The position numbers and the translations under genes are program-made. The notes beneath the pieces were generated by a model, which had not been told where the DNA came from, searched no databases, and saw only the letters and a program-made list of their open reading frames with translations. Below are positions 7,501 through 14,821 of a stretch of 45,895 nt of DNA, one piece after another. Positions within the stretch are counted from its first letter, which is position 1; each line of letters opens with the position of its first letter. Source of the DNA: an uncultured Clostridia bacterium (lineage in GTDB: Bacteria > Bacillota > Clostridia > Christensenellales > CAG-917); the NCBI GenBank assembly GCA_944360115.1, contig CALVTH010000008.1, positions 1-45,895 on the forward strand, written 5' to 3'.

Positions 7501-7914
7501 TCCGAGAGCGACGAAGGCAGAATGTCGCCCGACAAACGGGAAGTGCTCGACAGGATATGCATGGCTCTCGGCGGCAGGGCGGCGGAAATGGAGTTCTACG
7601 GAGATGACGGTATCACGGCGGGCGTGTCTTCCGATTTGCGGCACGCCACGGACCTTGCCACCCGCATGGTGTGCGAGTGGGGCATGGAGGGCGACCTCAT
7701 CGCTTCCTTCGGCAACGCGGTCGGCGGCGAAGCAGGACAGAAGCGGTTCGCCGCAATAGAAGGCATACTGGCAAAACAGGCGACGAGAGCGGCGAAATTC
7801 GCCGCCGAAAACCGCGAGACCCTCGGCCTCATTGCGGACGAGCTGGTCAGACGCAACAGCATGACGAGGAAGGACCTCACCGAACTCCTCGCCGACAGGA
7901 CGAGAAACCTGTAA
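4588..7914 (+). CDS. Hybrid ClpB-like / receiver-like / FtsH-like AAA+ metalloprotease
   Basis: 1,108 residues. A GTG at 4588 is chosen because GGAGGAG (4576-4582) sits five bases before it; the in-frame ATG at 4573 would overlap that site. Order: a ~90-residue unknown N-terminus; an acidic linker with EAEAEEPEKR; a ClpA/B-class AAA+ module (Walker A GAPGVGKT ~202-209, Walker B LLFDEIEKAHP ~268, sensor IIIMTSNVG, 'PILSRMSRG...FNRL'); a receiver-like alpha/beta domain at ~480-608 (EILLFSND, VVDVKCN, VPVYILD, YLRKGARGV); an FtsH-class AAA+ (Walker A GPPGTGKT 715-722, VLFIDEVDAVG, pore-loop KYYGEG, RRFDRR arginine fingers); and an M41 zinc protease (HEAGH 940-944, third ligand in SSDLRHATDLA). 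No transmembrane helix is visible, unlike normal FtsH. It likely unfolds and degrades cytosolic proteins. The two engines probably come from fusion of different AAA+ clades. A YbjN-like gene follows 58 bases downstream. Confidence 0.93.
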   Translation: MSEKAYRIDFDMEWIAEHKSDYETYPAEFLASQLNNRKMYRAHAEGSFSVIVQLQVEENNSESAEKAIVDTVVDILGASVVNKLTLGPAEPSASESVPEYDDEQSLIDKIEEWRTKLYEEIEAVEKTEAEAEEPEKRVGGRRGKKSENLGEVAEFTDGLREKLLADVKGQNHAVDAFVAAIFKMKTHGNAGKGPRAVCLFAGAPGVGKTFLAERAAHYLRLPYRRFDMSGYAEDDTGLTTFRGINPSFKAASAGEVTGFVEENPRCVLLFDEIEKAHPAVINLFLQILDAGTCKDFYRDENVDFSQAIIIMTSNVGRNLYNSGDRKNFSLLTQSVLIDALGKDMTDKGQPFFPAPILSRMSRGTVVMFNRLDTVALNEITVMETERVASQFGRVFGKKIHGKKNISALVLFAAGGNPDARSIKGRVSTVMEDEVQSMCAQLPKETRAEAIDKIENINFTLDLDGATEEAKRLFVTEEKPEILLFSNDGAQLAARARRKDFSLAVTDNLGKAKELLRGETGIAVVDVKCNLREMGYVPSDVEDLDSDGNALIEYIREFYEEVPVYILDREWGDKAEEVCRSYLRKGARGVVRYDDGKPAAFLKELERCCHDTHLTAVADYLGKNNRVLAYNTAQIFSDDGKTAEIRFADMELKRNLYAGDSEHILGDAMRPTVRFSDVIGVAEAKEALKEFGDFFANPRKYAATGVKMPRGALLYGPPGTGKTLLAKAMAGESDVTFIQKNATEFMKKYYGEGVDAVREMFRLARKYAPSVLFIDEVDAVGRERTGDASAIATDQLLTAFLSEMDGFVYDEKRPVLVIAATNFHIERQSPGDNKVLDPAFVRRFDRRIEVGLPGKDERKQFILYYLAKHGVTGISDDAVNNVAVRTYGSSPADIETIIQYVLRKKRKDAITDNDLLVAVDAVEHGAEKQWSEEDIRKTAVHEAGHVLMGWLAGRIPEYATTISRGGYGGYVMSESDEGRMSPDKREVLDRICMALGGRAAEMEFYGDDGITAGVSSDLRHATDLATRMVCEWGMEGDLIASFGNAVGGEAGQKRFAAIEGILAKQATRAAKFAAENRETLGLIADELVRRNSMTRKDLTELLADRTRNL

Positions 7915-7972
7915 CATCGCAATGCAACGGCGCAGGACGCCGGGCAAATAAACACATCAAGGGAGTAACAAA

Positions 7973-8443
7973 ATGAGCGACAAAAAGAAACAGGCACAAC
8001 TTGCATTCAAGGCTATTTGCAAGGCACTCGACGACAACAACTGGCGGTACGACAAGGACACCGATAAGATGTCGATTGTCTGCGGAGCGAGAGGCGACGA
8101 CCTGCCCATTCCTCTTCGCATAACCATCGACGGGGACAGGGCGCTGCTCAGGATGTCATCCTATGTCAACAGCATTCCCGAAAGCAAGAGAATGGAAGCG
8201 GCGGCGGTTATCTGCTCGATAAACTACCGCCTCGTGTCGGGATGCTTCGACTACGACATCAGGGACGGAGAGGTCTCCTACCGCCAGTCGATTTCCTTCG
8301 CCGACAGCGTGCTCAGCGACGCAATGTGCGAATATCTTCTCTTCTGCGTTTGCAGCACCGTCGACGAATACAACGACAAGATTGCCGATTACATCGGCGG
8401 CAAGATGTCCTTCGAGGAAATCATGAGAAAGGCATTCGAATGA
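7973..8443 (+). CDS. YbjN-like small protein, partner of the fusion protease
   Basis: 156 residues, soluble. AAGGGAG lies seven bases before the ATG. The sequence runs AFKAICKALDDNNWRYDKD, a beta-rich middle (PLRITIDGDRALLRMSSYV), IPESKRMEAAAVICSINYRL, the block GCFDYDIRDGEVSYRQS, and a helical end. The 'N..L..G.FD.D..DG.v.yr' pattern fits the YbjN/type III secretion chaperone-like fold, whose members often act as adaptors or regulators. It is co-transcribed with the hybrid protease and precedes a strong terminator, which suggests an adaptor, inhibitor or substrate-delivery role (inference). Confidence 0.85.
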   Translation: MSDKKKQAQLAFKAICKALDDNNWRYDKDTDKMSIVCGARGDDLPIPLRITIDGDRALLRMSSYVNSIPESKRMEAAAVICSINYRLVSGCFDYDIRDGEVSYRQSISFADSVLSDAMCEYLLFCVCSTVDEYNDKIADYIGGKMSFEEIMRKAFE

Positions 8444-8503
8444 TTTGCTCCGTTCGAGCGGAAGCGCCGATATTCAACTGAAACGGCACTTCAACAATCG
8501 AAT

Positions 8504-8550
8504 AAAACCGATAAACCGCGTTTTTTGCGGTTTGTCGGTTTTGTTTTTTG
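8504..8550 (+). terminator. Terminator of the protease/YbjN operon
   Basis: A 16-bp stem (AAAACCGATAAACCGC at 8504-8519 with GCGGTTTGTCGGTTTT at 8527-8542, one G-U) with a T-rich loop, followed by GTTTTTTG. Confidence 0.9.
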
Positions 8551-8960
8551 TTTTGAGACACGGCAGGCGCGGGACGGGAGTGCGGGTGTCAGCGGGCGGT
8601 AGCGGGTCTTGCTGCATTGACTGTCCGAAGAGGGACGACGGGATTGCTTCCGCCGTTGCGCGCGCAGCGCCGCACAAGGGTCTTGTGCGCGGGCGTGAAA
8701 CGGGATATAATATGTAATGTTCGGGCATACTCCGTCTCGGAACGGGCGCGCGTTCTGCGCGTTCGGTCGACGCGGGCGTGTGCGCGGGTTTCGGCGACGA
8801 ACGGCGGGGCGGCGGCGGAGTTTATCCGACGGCGAGGAGCGCCGCAAGCGCCGTCTGCGGCAGGGGCGCAAAAAATTGCGCAAAATGTGTAACCTTGAGC
8901 CGCGGCGGTCGTTTTATCGGTGTAATGCCAAGCGGCAGGACATAGGAAGCTAACCACAAT
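8551..8960. other. GC-rich non-coding stretch with promoter and long leader
   Basis: No gene is supportable. Both strands are open by composition alone, with Arg/Ala-rich translations and no ribosome sites. After the promoter at 8683-8711, about 250 bases of untranslated leader precede the next gene. I recognise no riboswitch consensus in it. Confidence 0.5.
8671..8711 (+). promoter_or_regulatory. Promoter with inverted repeat over the -35 (HAAS/acyltransferase operon)
   Basis: TTGTGC (8683-8688), a 17-base spacer and TATAAT (8706-8711). An inverted repeat CGCACAAG (8671-8678) / CTTGTGCG (8682-8689) with three bases between arms covers the -35, so repressor control is plausible. Confidence 0.65.
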
Positions 8961-8971
8961 GGAGGGTGTTT

Positions 8972-9826
8972 ATGGAACTTAAGGACAGATTCAAAAAGTA
9001 TCTGGAAGAGCAGTTCAGGAGCATCAAACCAACGGAAGCCGCAAAGGATTTCCGTATCCGCACGCTCAAAGAACTGATGGACAAGGTGCAGGACCTGCGC
9101 ATAAAGGGCATCGAGGACGAAGAGCTCGTCTACAATATGTGCATCGAAAGCCTCGGCAATTTCCCCGCCCGTCTCAAGGACTTCGAAGAAGAGGAGCACA
9201 AGGTGGAGAACGCCAAGCGTAAAATCTCGTTGGCGGTCGCCTGTGCCGTTGCGGTCGCTCTTGCTCTCGTCATCGTCTATGTCGTCATAGGCGTGACCAC
9301 GGGTGCGTGGCACCCCGCGTGGTTGCTGCTGCTCGGCGGCGCCTTCCTCGGCGTCATCGCCGTGGCGTGCGTGTTCATCGCCAAGTTCGGCAAGGCGCAG
9401 CGCTACGGGCTGATGAGACTGTTTCCGCCCGTCATCATAGTGCTGGTCAGCGTGTTCCTGTTCCTCGTTCTGAACCTTGTGTTCAAAGTGCCCAATTCCT
9501 GGTTCGTTTTCCTCGCGATGGTCATCGTGGGATTCGTGTTCGACACGGCGCTGGCTTACGCCACTTCCTTCAAATTCCGTCACATCGAACTGTGCGTTAC
9601 CGTGGAGATATTCTGCGTGTTGCTCTATGTCATGCTCGGACTGACCGTCGCCGATTTCTGGCATCCCGGCTGGATACTGTGCCTCGGCGGCGTGGTGTGC
9701 GCAATCGCCATGATTATCGCGCTCATCGCAAAACGCAACAAGGAGAGCAACAAGAAAGAAAGAGCCAAAATCGCAAGAAAATACGGCAAAGAGGACGAAG
9801 CTTATTACACCATGTGGGACGACTGA
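8972..9826 (+). CDS. HAAS-domain six-TM membrane protein
   Basis: 284 residues from the ATG at 8972. GGAGGG (8961-8966) lies five bases upstream, which rules out the in-frame GTG at 8966. Residues 1-75 are charged and helical (RFKKYLEEQF, FRIRTLKELMDKVQDLR, YNMCIESLGNFPARLKDFE) and match the HAAS/DUF1700-type prefix found before membrane regions in Bacillota. Six hydrophobic segments follow. The outer pairs carry the related motifs AWHPAWLLLLGG and FWHPGWILCLGG, which points to internal duplication. The tail is basic (KESNKKERAKIARKYG). Such proteins often act as membrane adaptors or in PadR-linked regulation; no enzyme motif is visible. Thirty bases separate it from the acyltransferase gene, so the two are one operon. 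Confidence 0.88.
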   Translation: MELKDRFKKYLEEQFRSIKPTEAAKDFRIRTLKELMDKVQDLRIKGIEDEELVYNMCIESLGNFPARLKDFEEEEHKVENAKRKISLAVACAVAVALALVIVYVVIGVTTGAWHPAWLLLLGGAFLGVIAVACVFIAKFGKAQRYGLMRLFPPVIIVLVSVFLFLVLNLVFKVPNSWFVFLAMVIVGFVFDTALAYATSFKFRHIELCVTVEIFCVLLYVMLGLTVADFWHPGWILCLGGVVCAIAMIIALIAKRNKESNKKERAKIARKYGKEDEAYYTMWDD

Positions 9827-9856
9827 GCGTCCTGCGGATTTCAGAGAGGTTGGTTT

Positions 9857-11155
9857 ATGCCTAAGCTGATAAAAGCCGAGATGTGGGACAAGATGCAGTA
9901 TCTGTTCCGCAACTACTACGACAGAATGGTGCACTGCGTGCAGTACTACGACGGACCTATCGACGTCAAGGTGCTCAAAACCGTGCTGGTCTATATGACA
10001 GAGAAAGTGCCCGTGCTGCACAGTTCTTTCCACGGCAACGTCATCGAGCCGTACTGGACCGTCGAGGATTACACGGTAAACGACATCCTCACCGTGCGCG
10101 ACAGCGTCGACCTCGAAGGGGACATCAACGCTTTCATCTGCCAGTGCATACCCGTGGAAAGCAATGTGCAGTACCGCGTGGCGCTCTTCAACAAGGACGG
10201 CAAATCCACGCTGTGCATGATCGTCAATCACATGTGCATGGACGGCGGCGACTTCAAATACTTTATGAAGAAACTCGCCGAGAACTACAACAAACTGCTT
10301 GACGGGGACTACAACCTCGACATCAAGACGGGCAGCCGCAGTTACGACGCGGTGTACAGCAAACTCACCGAGGAAGAGGAAAAATACGCCCGCAGTCTGT
10401 ACAAGAACATAAGCCAGATTAAGGACGAACACTATTTCCCGCTCACGCCTTCCTCGTCCGCCGATGTCACCCGCATAGTCAGGCGCAAGGTGGGCAAACA
10501 ACTCTTTGCCGATTTCCGCAAAATCGGCAAGGCGCTCGGCGTCACCGTCAACGATATGATGCTGGCGTTCTATGTGCGCTCGTTGTACGAAATAGGTATG
10601 TTCCGCGACGACGAAAGGCTGACCATTCCCTGTATGGTCGACCTGCGCAGACACATCGTCCACGGCGGCGCGGAGACCGGGCTGACCAACCACACGGGCT
10701 TCATGCAGTGCTCGGTGGCGCAGAAGGGCGAGACCATAAACGACACGCTCGTCGAGGTGCTCCATTCCGTCCGCAAGAGCAAGGACGACCCGTATATGGG
10801 ACTGTACAGTCTGCCTCTGCTCAAACTGGCGTATGCGATATTCCCGTTCGCAATCAGCGAGACGGCGATAAAGATAGGTTATCTCAATCCGCTCATCGGC
10901 ATGAGCAACATCGGCGTCATGGACGACAAGGCGCTTGCCATGGGCGACGCCAACATAATAGACGGGTTTATGACGGGCGCGGTCAAATACAAGCCGTATA
11001 TGCAGCTTGCGCTCACCAGCCTGCTCGGCGACATCACCATGACGATAGCCATACGCGGCAGCGACGAGGACGAGAAAATCGTCAACCGCTTCTTCGATAT
11101 GATTATCGCCAACATGGAGAAGTTCGTCGAACTCAACAAATCCCGTCTCGAATAA
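9857..11155 (+). CDS. Condensation-superfamily acyltransferase, copy A
   Basis: 432 residues; AGAGAGG lies seven bases before the ATG. The active-site motif of CoA-dependent acyltransferases and NRPS condensation domains is present as NHMCMDGGD (H125-x3-D129-G130). Further blocks are MVDLRRH, GLTNHTGFM, NPLIGMSNIG (the 'floor' region usually seen as 'SN.G') and SLLGDITMTIAIRG near the end. The full length matches stand-alone two-lobed transferases such as PapA/WES/alcohol-acetyltransferase types. The likely reaction is esterification or amidation of an acceptor with an activated acyl group; the substrate is unknown. It is a paralogue of 12375-13664, and an alpha/beta hydrolase lies between the copies. 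It is cytoplasmic, perhaps membrane-associated through the upstream HAAS protein (inference). Confidence 0.9.
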   Translation: MPKLIKAEMWDKMQYLFRNYYDRMVHCVQYYDGPIDVKVLKTVLVYMTEKVPVLHSSFHGNVIEPYWTVEDYTVNDILTVRDSVDLEGDINAFICQCIPVESNVQYRVALFNKDGKSTLCMIVNHMCMDGGDFKYFMKKLAENYNKLLDGDYNLDIKTGSRSYDAVYSKLTEEEEKYARSLYKNISQIKDEHYFPLTPSSSADVTRIVRRKVGKQLFADFRKIGKALGVTVNDMMLAFYVRSLYEIGMFRDDERLTIPCMVDLRRHIVHGGAETGLTNHTGFMQCSVAQKGETINDTLVEVLHSVRKSKDDPYMGLYSLPLLKLAYAIFPFAISETAIKIGYLNPLIGMSNIGVMDDKALAMGDANIIDGFMTGAVKYKPYMQLALTSLLGDITMTIAIRGSDEDEKIVNRFFDMIIANMEKFVELNKSRLE

Positions 11156-11199
11156 CAACGATGTTGACCCTTCGGGGTAGACATATCGACACCCTTGCA

Positions 11200-11231
11200 G
11201 GAAAACCTCCGCCGTCAGGCGGAGGTTTTCC
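11200..11231 (+). terminator. Terminator after acyltransferase A
   Basis: A perfect 14-bp stem GGAAAACCTCCGCC (11200-11213) / GGCGGAGGTTTTCC (11218-11231) with a four-base loop. The T residues lie within the descending arm. Confidence 0.7.
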
Positions 11232-11300
11232 GTTGCGGAACGGCGCGCGTCCGCGTCGTCCGCCGCGCAAAGGCGCGCATAGGCGCGTGCAAAAATGCGG

Positions 11301-11329
11301 TTTACATAACGAAACCGTTGTGCTAAAAT
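11301..11329 (+). promoter_or_regulatory. Promoter of the hydrolase / acyltransferase B operon
   Basis: TTTACA (11301-11306), a 17-base spacer and TAAAAT (11324-11329), with an extended -10 TGC directly before it. Confidence 0.75.
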
Positions 11330-11358
11330 GTTTTCATCAAAATCGAGAGGGTATTACC

Positions 11359-12273
11359 ATGGGTTTGGCAAGAGCACTTTTCGTTGCAATCGATAAACTC
11401 TACGATCCGCTTCAGAACAAGAGGAGAATGACGAAGTTCAAGGATGTGGACTTTGTCATAAACACCGACATCGTTTACGACGAGTCCGCGCCCGATGTGT
11501 GCAAACTGGACACCTACAAGGTGGAGCGCGAGGGCAAATATCCCGTGCTGTTCTACATACACGGCGGCGGTTTCGTGGCGGGCGACAAGAAATATCGTCG
11601 CGCGCTGTCCCGCTGGAGCGCCAATCAGGGCTATTTCGTCGTCAATGTCAACTACGGTCTGGGACCTCAGTACCTGTTCCCCGAGCCGCTCCGTCAGATT
11701 GTCAGGGCGTTTAACTGGGTGGAGAAGCACGCCGAGGAACTCAACCTGGACACCGACAGAATGATTGTGTCGGGTGACAGCGCGGGCGGTTACTATGCCG
11801 CAATGCTGGCTTGCGTCACCACCAATCCCGTTATGCAGGAGCGTCTCGGCGTGTCCACCAAACTGCGTTTCCAAGGCGCTATATTCAACTGCGGTATCTA
11901 CGACCTTGCGACGGCGCTTACGGCGAAGGTTCCGTTCGGGCTTGCGGACAAAATCCTGTGGGATTTCGCCAATGTCAAGAAGGACGACCTCAAGGATTAC
12001 GAGTGGTACAATATGTGCGCGCCTCTCGACTTCGTCAACGCCGATTTTCCCGCGTCTTTCGTGACCTATGCGGGCAAGGACTTCTTCTGCGGCGGACAAG
12101 GCCCCAAACTCGTCGAGAAACTGAAGTCTCTGGGCGTGCATGTCGAGGAGTACGGTTCCGTCAAGTTTATGGACAACCATTGCTTCTCCCTCACATGGAA
12201 GAGCAAGGCGGCAAGAGCCAACAACGACGCAACCGCCGACTTTATGAAGAGATTTGCCGAAGGCAAAATCTGA
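11359..12273 (+). CDS. HSL-type alpha/beta hydrolase (esterase/lipase)
   Basis: 304 residues from the ATG at 11359, chosen because GAGAGGG and a promoter lie just upstream; the open frame extends further back only into the neighbouring gene's shadow. The oxyanion motif HGGG is at 68-71 and the nucleophile elbow GDSAGG has S141. D241 (AGKDFF) and H274 (DNHCFS) complete the triad. This is the hormone-sensitive lipase / carboxylesterase family pattern. There is no signal peptide, so it acts in the cytoplasm. It lies between two acyltransferase paralogues, which suggests it removes or edits the ester that they make (inference). A 100-base gap leads to acyltransferase B. Confidence 0.93.
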   Translation: MGLARALFVAIDKLYDPLQNKRRMTKFKDVDFVINTDIVYDESAPDVCKLDTYKVEREGKYPVLFYIHGGGFVAGDKKYRRALSRWSANQGYFVVNVNYGLGPQYLFPEPLRQIVRAFNWVEKHAEELNLDTDRMIVSGDSAGGYYAAMLACVTTNPVMQERLGVSTKLRFQGAIFNCGIYDLATALTAKVPFGLADKILWDFANVKKDDLKDYEWYNMCAPLDFVNADFPASFVTYAGKDFFCGGQGPKLVEKLKSLGVHVEEYGSVKFMDNHCFSLTWKSKAARANNDATADFMKRFAEGKI

Positions 12274-12374
12274 CGCGACAAGAATGCGCAAGGGGGAGCG
12301 GCAAGGTCGCTCCCTCTTTCGATTTGTGATAAGGGACGGAGAATTGCATTGAACAACCGTATCAGAGGTAAAGG

Positions 12375-13664
12375 ATGAAAAAGATTTTCAAGGCCGAAAT
12401 GTGGGACAAGATGCAGTATCTCTTTCGCAATTACTATGACAGAATGATGCATTGCGTCCTCTATTACGAGGGGGCAATCGACGCGGCGGCGCTCGAGCGC
12501 GCTTTGCTGTTCCAGGTGAACGAAGTGCCCGTCCTCCACAGTCGCTATCACAACAATTTCATAAAGCCGTACTGGGTGGTGCAGGATTTCGCGCTCGACG
12601 ATTTCTTTTCCGTGCGCGAAAGCGACGACCTCGAACGCGATGTCATGGAGTTTGCCGAACAGCGTATCCCCATAAAGAGCAATGTGCAGATCAGGGTGGG
12701 GCTGTTCGTCAACGGCAACCGTTGCGCGCTAGCGTTCGTCGTCAATCACATGTGCTTCGACGGCGGCGACCTCAAGTATTTCATCATCAATCTTTGCCGC
12801 AACTACAACAAACTGATTGCCGGCGACGGGAATCTGGAAATCAAGCACGGCACGCGCGCCTATTCCGCCGTGTACGCGTCCATGAGCAAGGAGGACGCCG
12901 CGGCGGCGAAGAAACTGTATCACAATGTCAGCGAGGTCAAGGACAAGCACTATTTCCCGCTCACCGAGAAGTGCCCCGAGGACCGCAACCGCATAATCAA
13001 ACGCAAACTGTCCGCCGAGAAGTTCAACGCGGCGCGCGCCGCGGGCAAGAAACTCGGCTTCACGGTAAACGATGTCATGCTGGCGGTTTACGCGCGCTCG
13101 CTTGTCGGCATAGGCGCGGTGGGCGCCGACGAGACCCTCACCATTCCCTGCATGGTGGACCTTCGCAGGCACATGGCGCAGGGCGGTCTGGAGACGGGAC
13201 TGACCAATCACACGGGATTCATGCCCGTCACGCTCAAAGGCATCGGCGCAGACATGAAGGAGACGCTCGACAAGGTCGCCGCCGCCATGAAGACCAACAA
13301 GAAGGACAAATTCCTCGGGCTGTATTCTCTGCCGCTTCTGCACCTTGCCTACACCATTCTGCCGCATTTCGTCAGCGAGCAGGCGATAAAACTCGGCTAT
13401 GACAACCCGCTCATCGGCATGAGCAACATAGGCTCCATAAAACCCGCCGAATACGCGCTCGGCGACGCCCGTCTCGTCGACGGCTTCTATACCGGCGCGG
13501 TCAAGGGCAAGCCCTTCATGCAGCTGGCGTTCACCACCTTCGACGGAGAGGTGACTTTCAGCATAGCCATCACGGGCAACGACGAGGACGAAAGGACGGT
13601 CAACCGTTTCTTCGACATATTCATGAAAAACATCGACGAAGTCATCGCCGCCGCGGCGAAGTGA
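12375..13664 (+). CDS. Condensation-superfamily acyltransferase, copy B
   Basis: 429 residues, closely similar to copy A along its whole length. The N-termini share KAEMWDKMQYLFRNYYDRM, and copy B has the same catalytic HMCFDG (H125, D129, G130), MVDLRRHMAQGG, GLTNHTGFM and NPLIGMSNIG. AGAGG lies upstream of the ATG. Conservation of the catalytic His and Asp in both copies suggests that both are active, with different acyl or acceptor specificity. Only 19 bases separate it from the downstream membrane protein, so they form one transcript. Confidence 0.9.
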   Translation: MKKIFKAEMWDKMQYLFRNYYDRMMHCVLYYEGAIDAAALERALLFQVNEVPVLHSRYHNNFIKPYWVVQDFALDDFFSVRESDDLERDVMEFAEQRIPIKSNVQIRVGLFVNGNRCALAFVVNHMCFDGGDLKYFIINLCRNYNKLIAGDGNLEIKHGTRAYSAVYASMSKEDAAAAKKLYHNVSEVKDKHYFPLTEKCPEDRNRIIKRKLSAEKFNAARAAGKKLGFTVNDVMLAVYARSLVGIGAVGADETLTIPCMVDLRRHMAQGGLETGLTNHTGFMPVTLKGIGADMKETLDKVAAAMKTNKKDKFLGLYSLPLLHLAYTILPHFVSEQAIKLGYDNPLIGMSNIGSIKPAEYALGDARLVDGFYTGAVKGKPFMQLAFTTFDGEVTFSIAITGNDEDERTVNRFFDIFMKNIDEVIAAAAK

Positions 13665-13683
13665 CTTCCTTAAGGGGGGAACA

Positions 13684-14676
13684 ATGAGGAAAGACGCAAA
13701 AGAAACCAGGGAAGAGGAACTCGCGGTGTCCGCGGGTGCGACGGAAGCCGCGCTCCCCGCCGACGAAACCGCCGAACCGCAACCTACCAAGAAGCAGTCG
13801 AGAATCGCCAAGGTCAGTTTCGTATGGACGATAATCAGTATGATTTTCGCCATAGCCTCGGGCGTCACTCTCATTCTGAACAACTGGGTTCTCGCGCCCT
13901 ATTCCTATATAATGCTGGGATTCCTCGCCGCCTACGCCGTGGTGTTCATCGTGGTGGTGGCGCTCAACGCGAAGGATTCCAAGACAGGCAAGGCGAGGGT
14001 CAAGAACCTCAAGAAAATGTTCGGCATTTTCAAGTTGATCACGACGCTCGTGTTCCTCGTCGTCACGGCGATGTCCATGGTCGGCGTGGTGCAGGCGGAC
14101 ACCGTCAAGGGGCTGTGGAAGTGGATTGTCCTCGGTGCCAACATCGCAATCGCGGGCGTTCAGCTGGGACTCAAGATAACCCTGCTCATACTCAAGGCGA
14201 TTTTCAAGAAAAAGGGCAAAGAGTACGCCGTGCGCGTGTCCACCTATGTCAACGGACTGCGCAAGGAAAACGGCGTCGCCACCGCCGTGCGCGCCAAACT
14301 CTTCAACACTGAAAAAGTGACCGACGCGCCCGCGGTAGCGGCACCCGCGGCGACCGCAACGCCGTCGGCTCCCGCCGCGGAGGGACAGCCCGTCGAAACT
14401 GCGACGCCCGTCGTTGCCAAGGCGGTCAAAGCGGACAAGGCGGACGCAATCGGCAAACAGCCCACCGCAATGGAAAAAATCAAGATGTCCGGGCAGAAGG
14501 CGAAGGAATATGCGGCGATAGCCAAAGAGCACGCTGCCCGCGCCATAGCCGACATCAAGGCCGCAAGCAAAAACGGAGCGGAGGAGTCCGCGCCCGTCGC
14601 GGACGAAGTCGCGGCGGACAGCGAGGACACCGCAAAGAAGGGCGTTTTCGCCCGCAAAACCAAGGGCGGCAAATAA
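13684..14676 (+). CDS. Four-TM membrane protein with Ala/Pro-rich cytoplasmic tail
   Basis: 330 residues; AAGGGGGG lies just upstream of the ATG. An acidic, Ala-rich N-terminus of ~45 residues precedes four hydrophobic helices (around VWTIISMIFAIASGV, YIMLGFLAAYAVVFIVV, LVFLVVTAMSMVGVV and GANIAIAGVQLGLKITLLIL). A long hydrophilic tail follows: low-complexity (APAVAAPAATATPSAPAAEG), then a Lys/Ala helix (MSGQKAKEYAAIAKEHAARA). I do not recognise the family. It is the last gene of the acyltransferase operon and might scaffold those enzymes at the membrane. Confidence 0.8.
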   Translation: MRKDAKETREEELAVSAGATEAALPADETAEPQPTKKQSRIAKVSFVWTIISMIFAIASGVTLILNNWVLAPYSYIMLGFLAAYAVVFIVVVALNAKDSKTGKARVKNLKKMFGIFKLITTLVFLVVTAMSMVGVVQADTVKGLWKWIVLGANIAIAGVQLGLKITLLILKAIFKKKGKEYAVRVSTYVNGLRKENGVATAVRAKLFNTEKVTDAPAVAAPAATATPSAPAAEGQPVETATPVVAKAVKADKADAIGKQPTAMEKIKMSGQKAKEYAAIAKEHAARAIADIKAASKNGAEESAPVADEVAADSEDTAKKGVFARKTKGGK

Positions 14677-14752
14677 CGGCGCAAGGGCGTTACGCCCGCG
14701 CGCGACGGCGCGCCGCCCCGTGCGGCGGCGGCTTGTGCGAAACGGAGTAAAC

Positions 14753-14785
14753 AAAAGCGGGGGACGCTTCGCGTCCCCCGCTTTT
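14753..14785. terminator. Bidirectional terminator between convergent genes
   Basis: A perfect 15-bp stem AAAAGCGGGGGACGC (14753-14767) / GCGTCCCCCGCTTTT (14771-14785) with a three-base loop (TTC). The flanking A- and T-runs allow it to serve the plus-strand operon and the minus-strand mutase. Confidence 0.92.
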
Positions 14786-14821
14786 CGTTTGCATAATCGT
14801 TTGATCTGTTTGCGCCGCGCG

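Noticed and set aside
4552-7947. A 1,131-codon minus-strand open frame opposite the fusion protease
   Set aside because: The plus strand encodes AAA+ and M41 motifs with correct start signals. The minus frame shows no family features.
9307-9864. Arg-rich frames inside the HAAS gene and similar frames in other genes
   Set aside because: Arg/Ala/His-rich translations without ribosome sites are out-of-frame readings of GC-rich genes.
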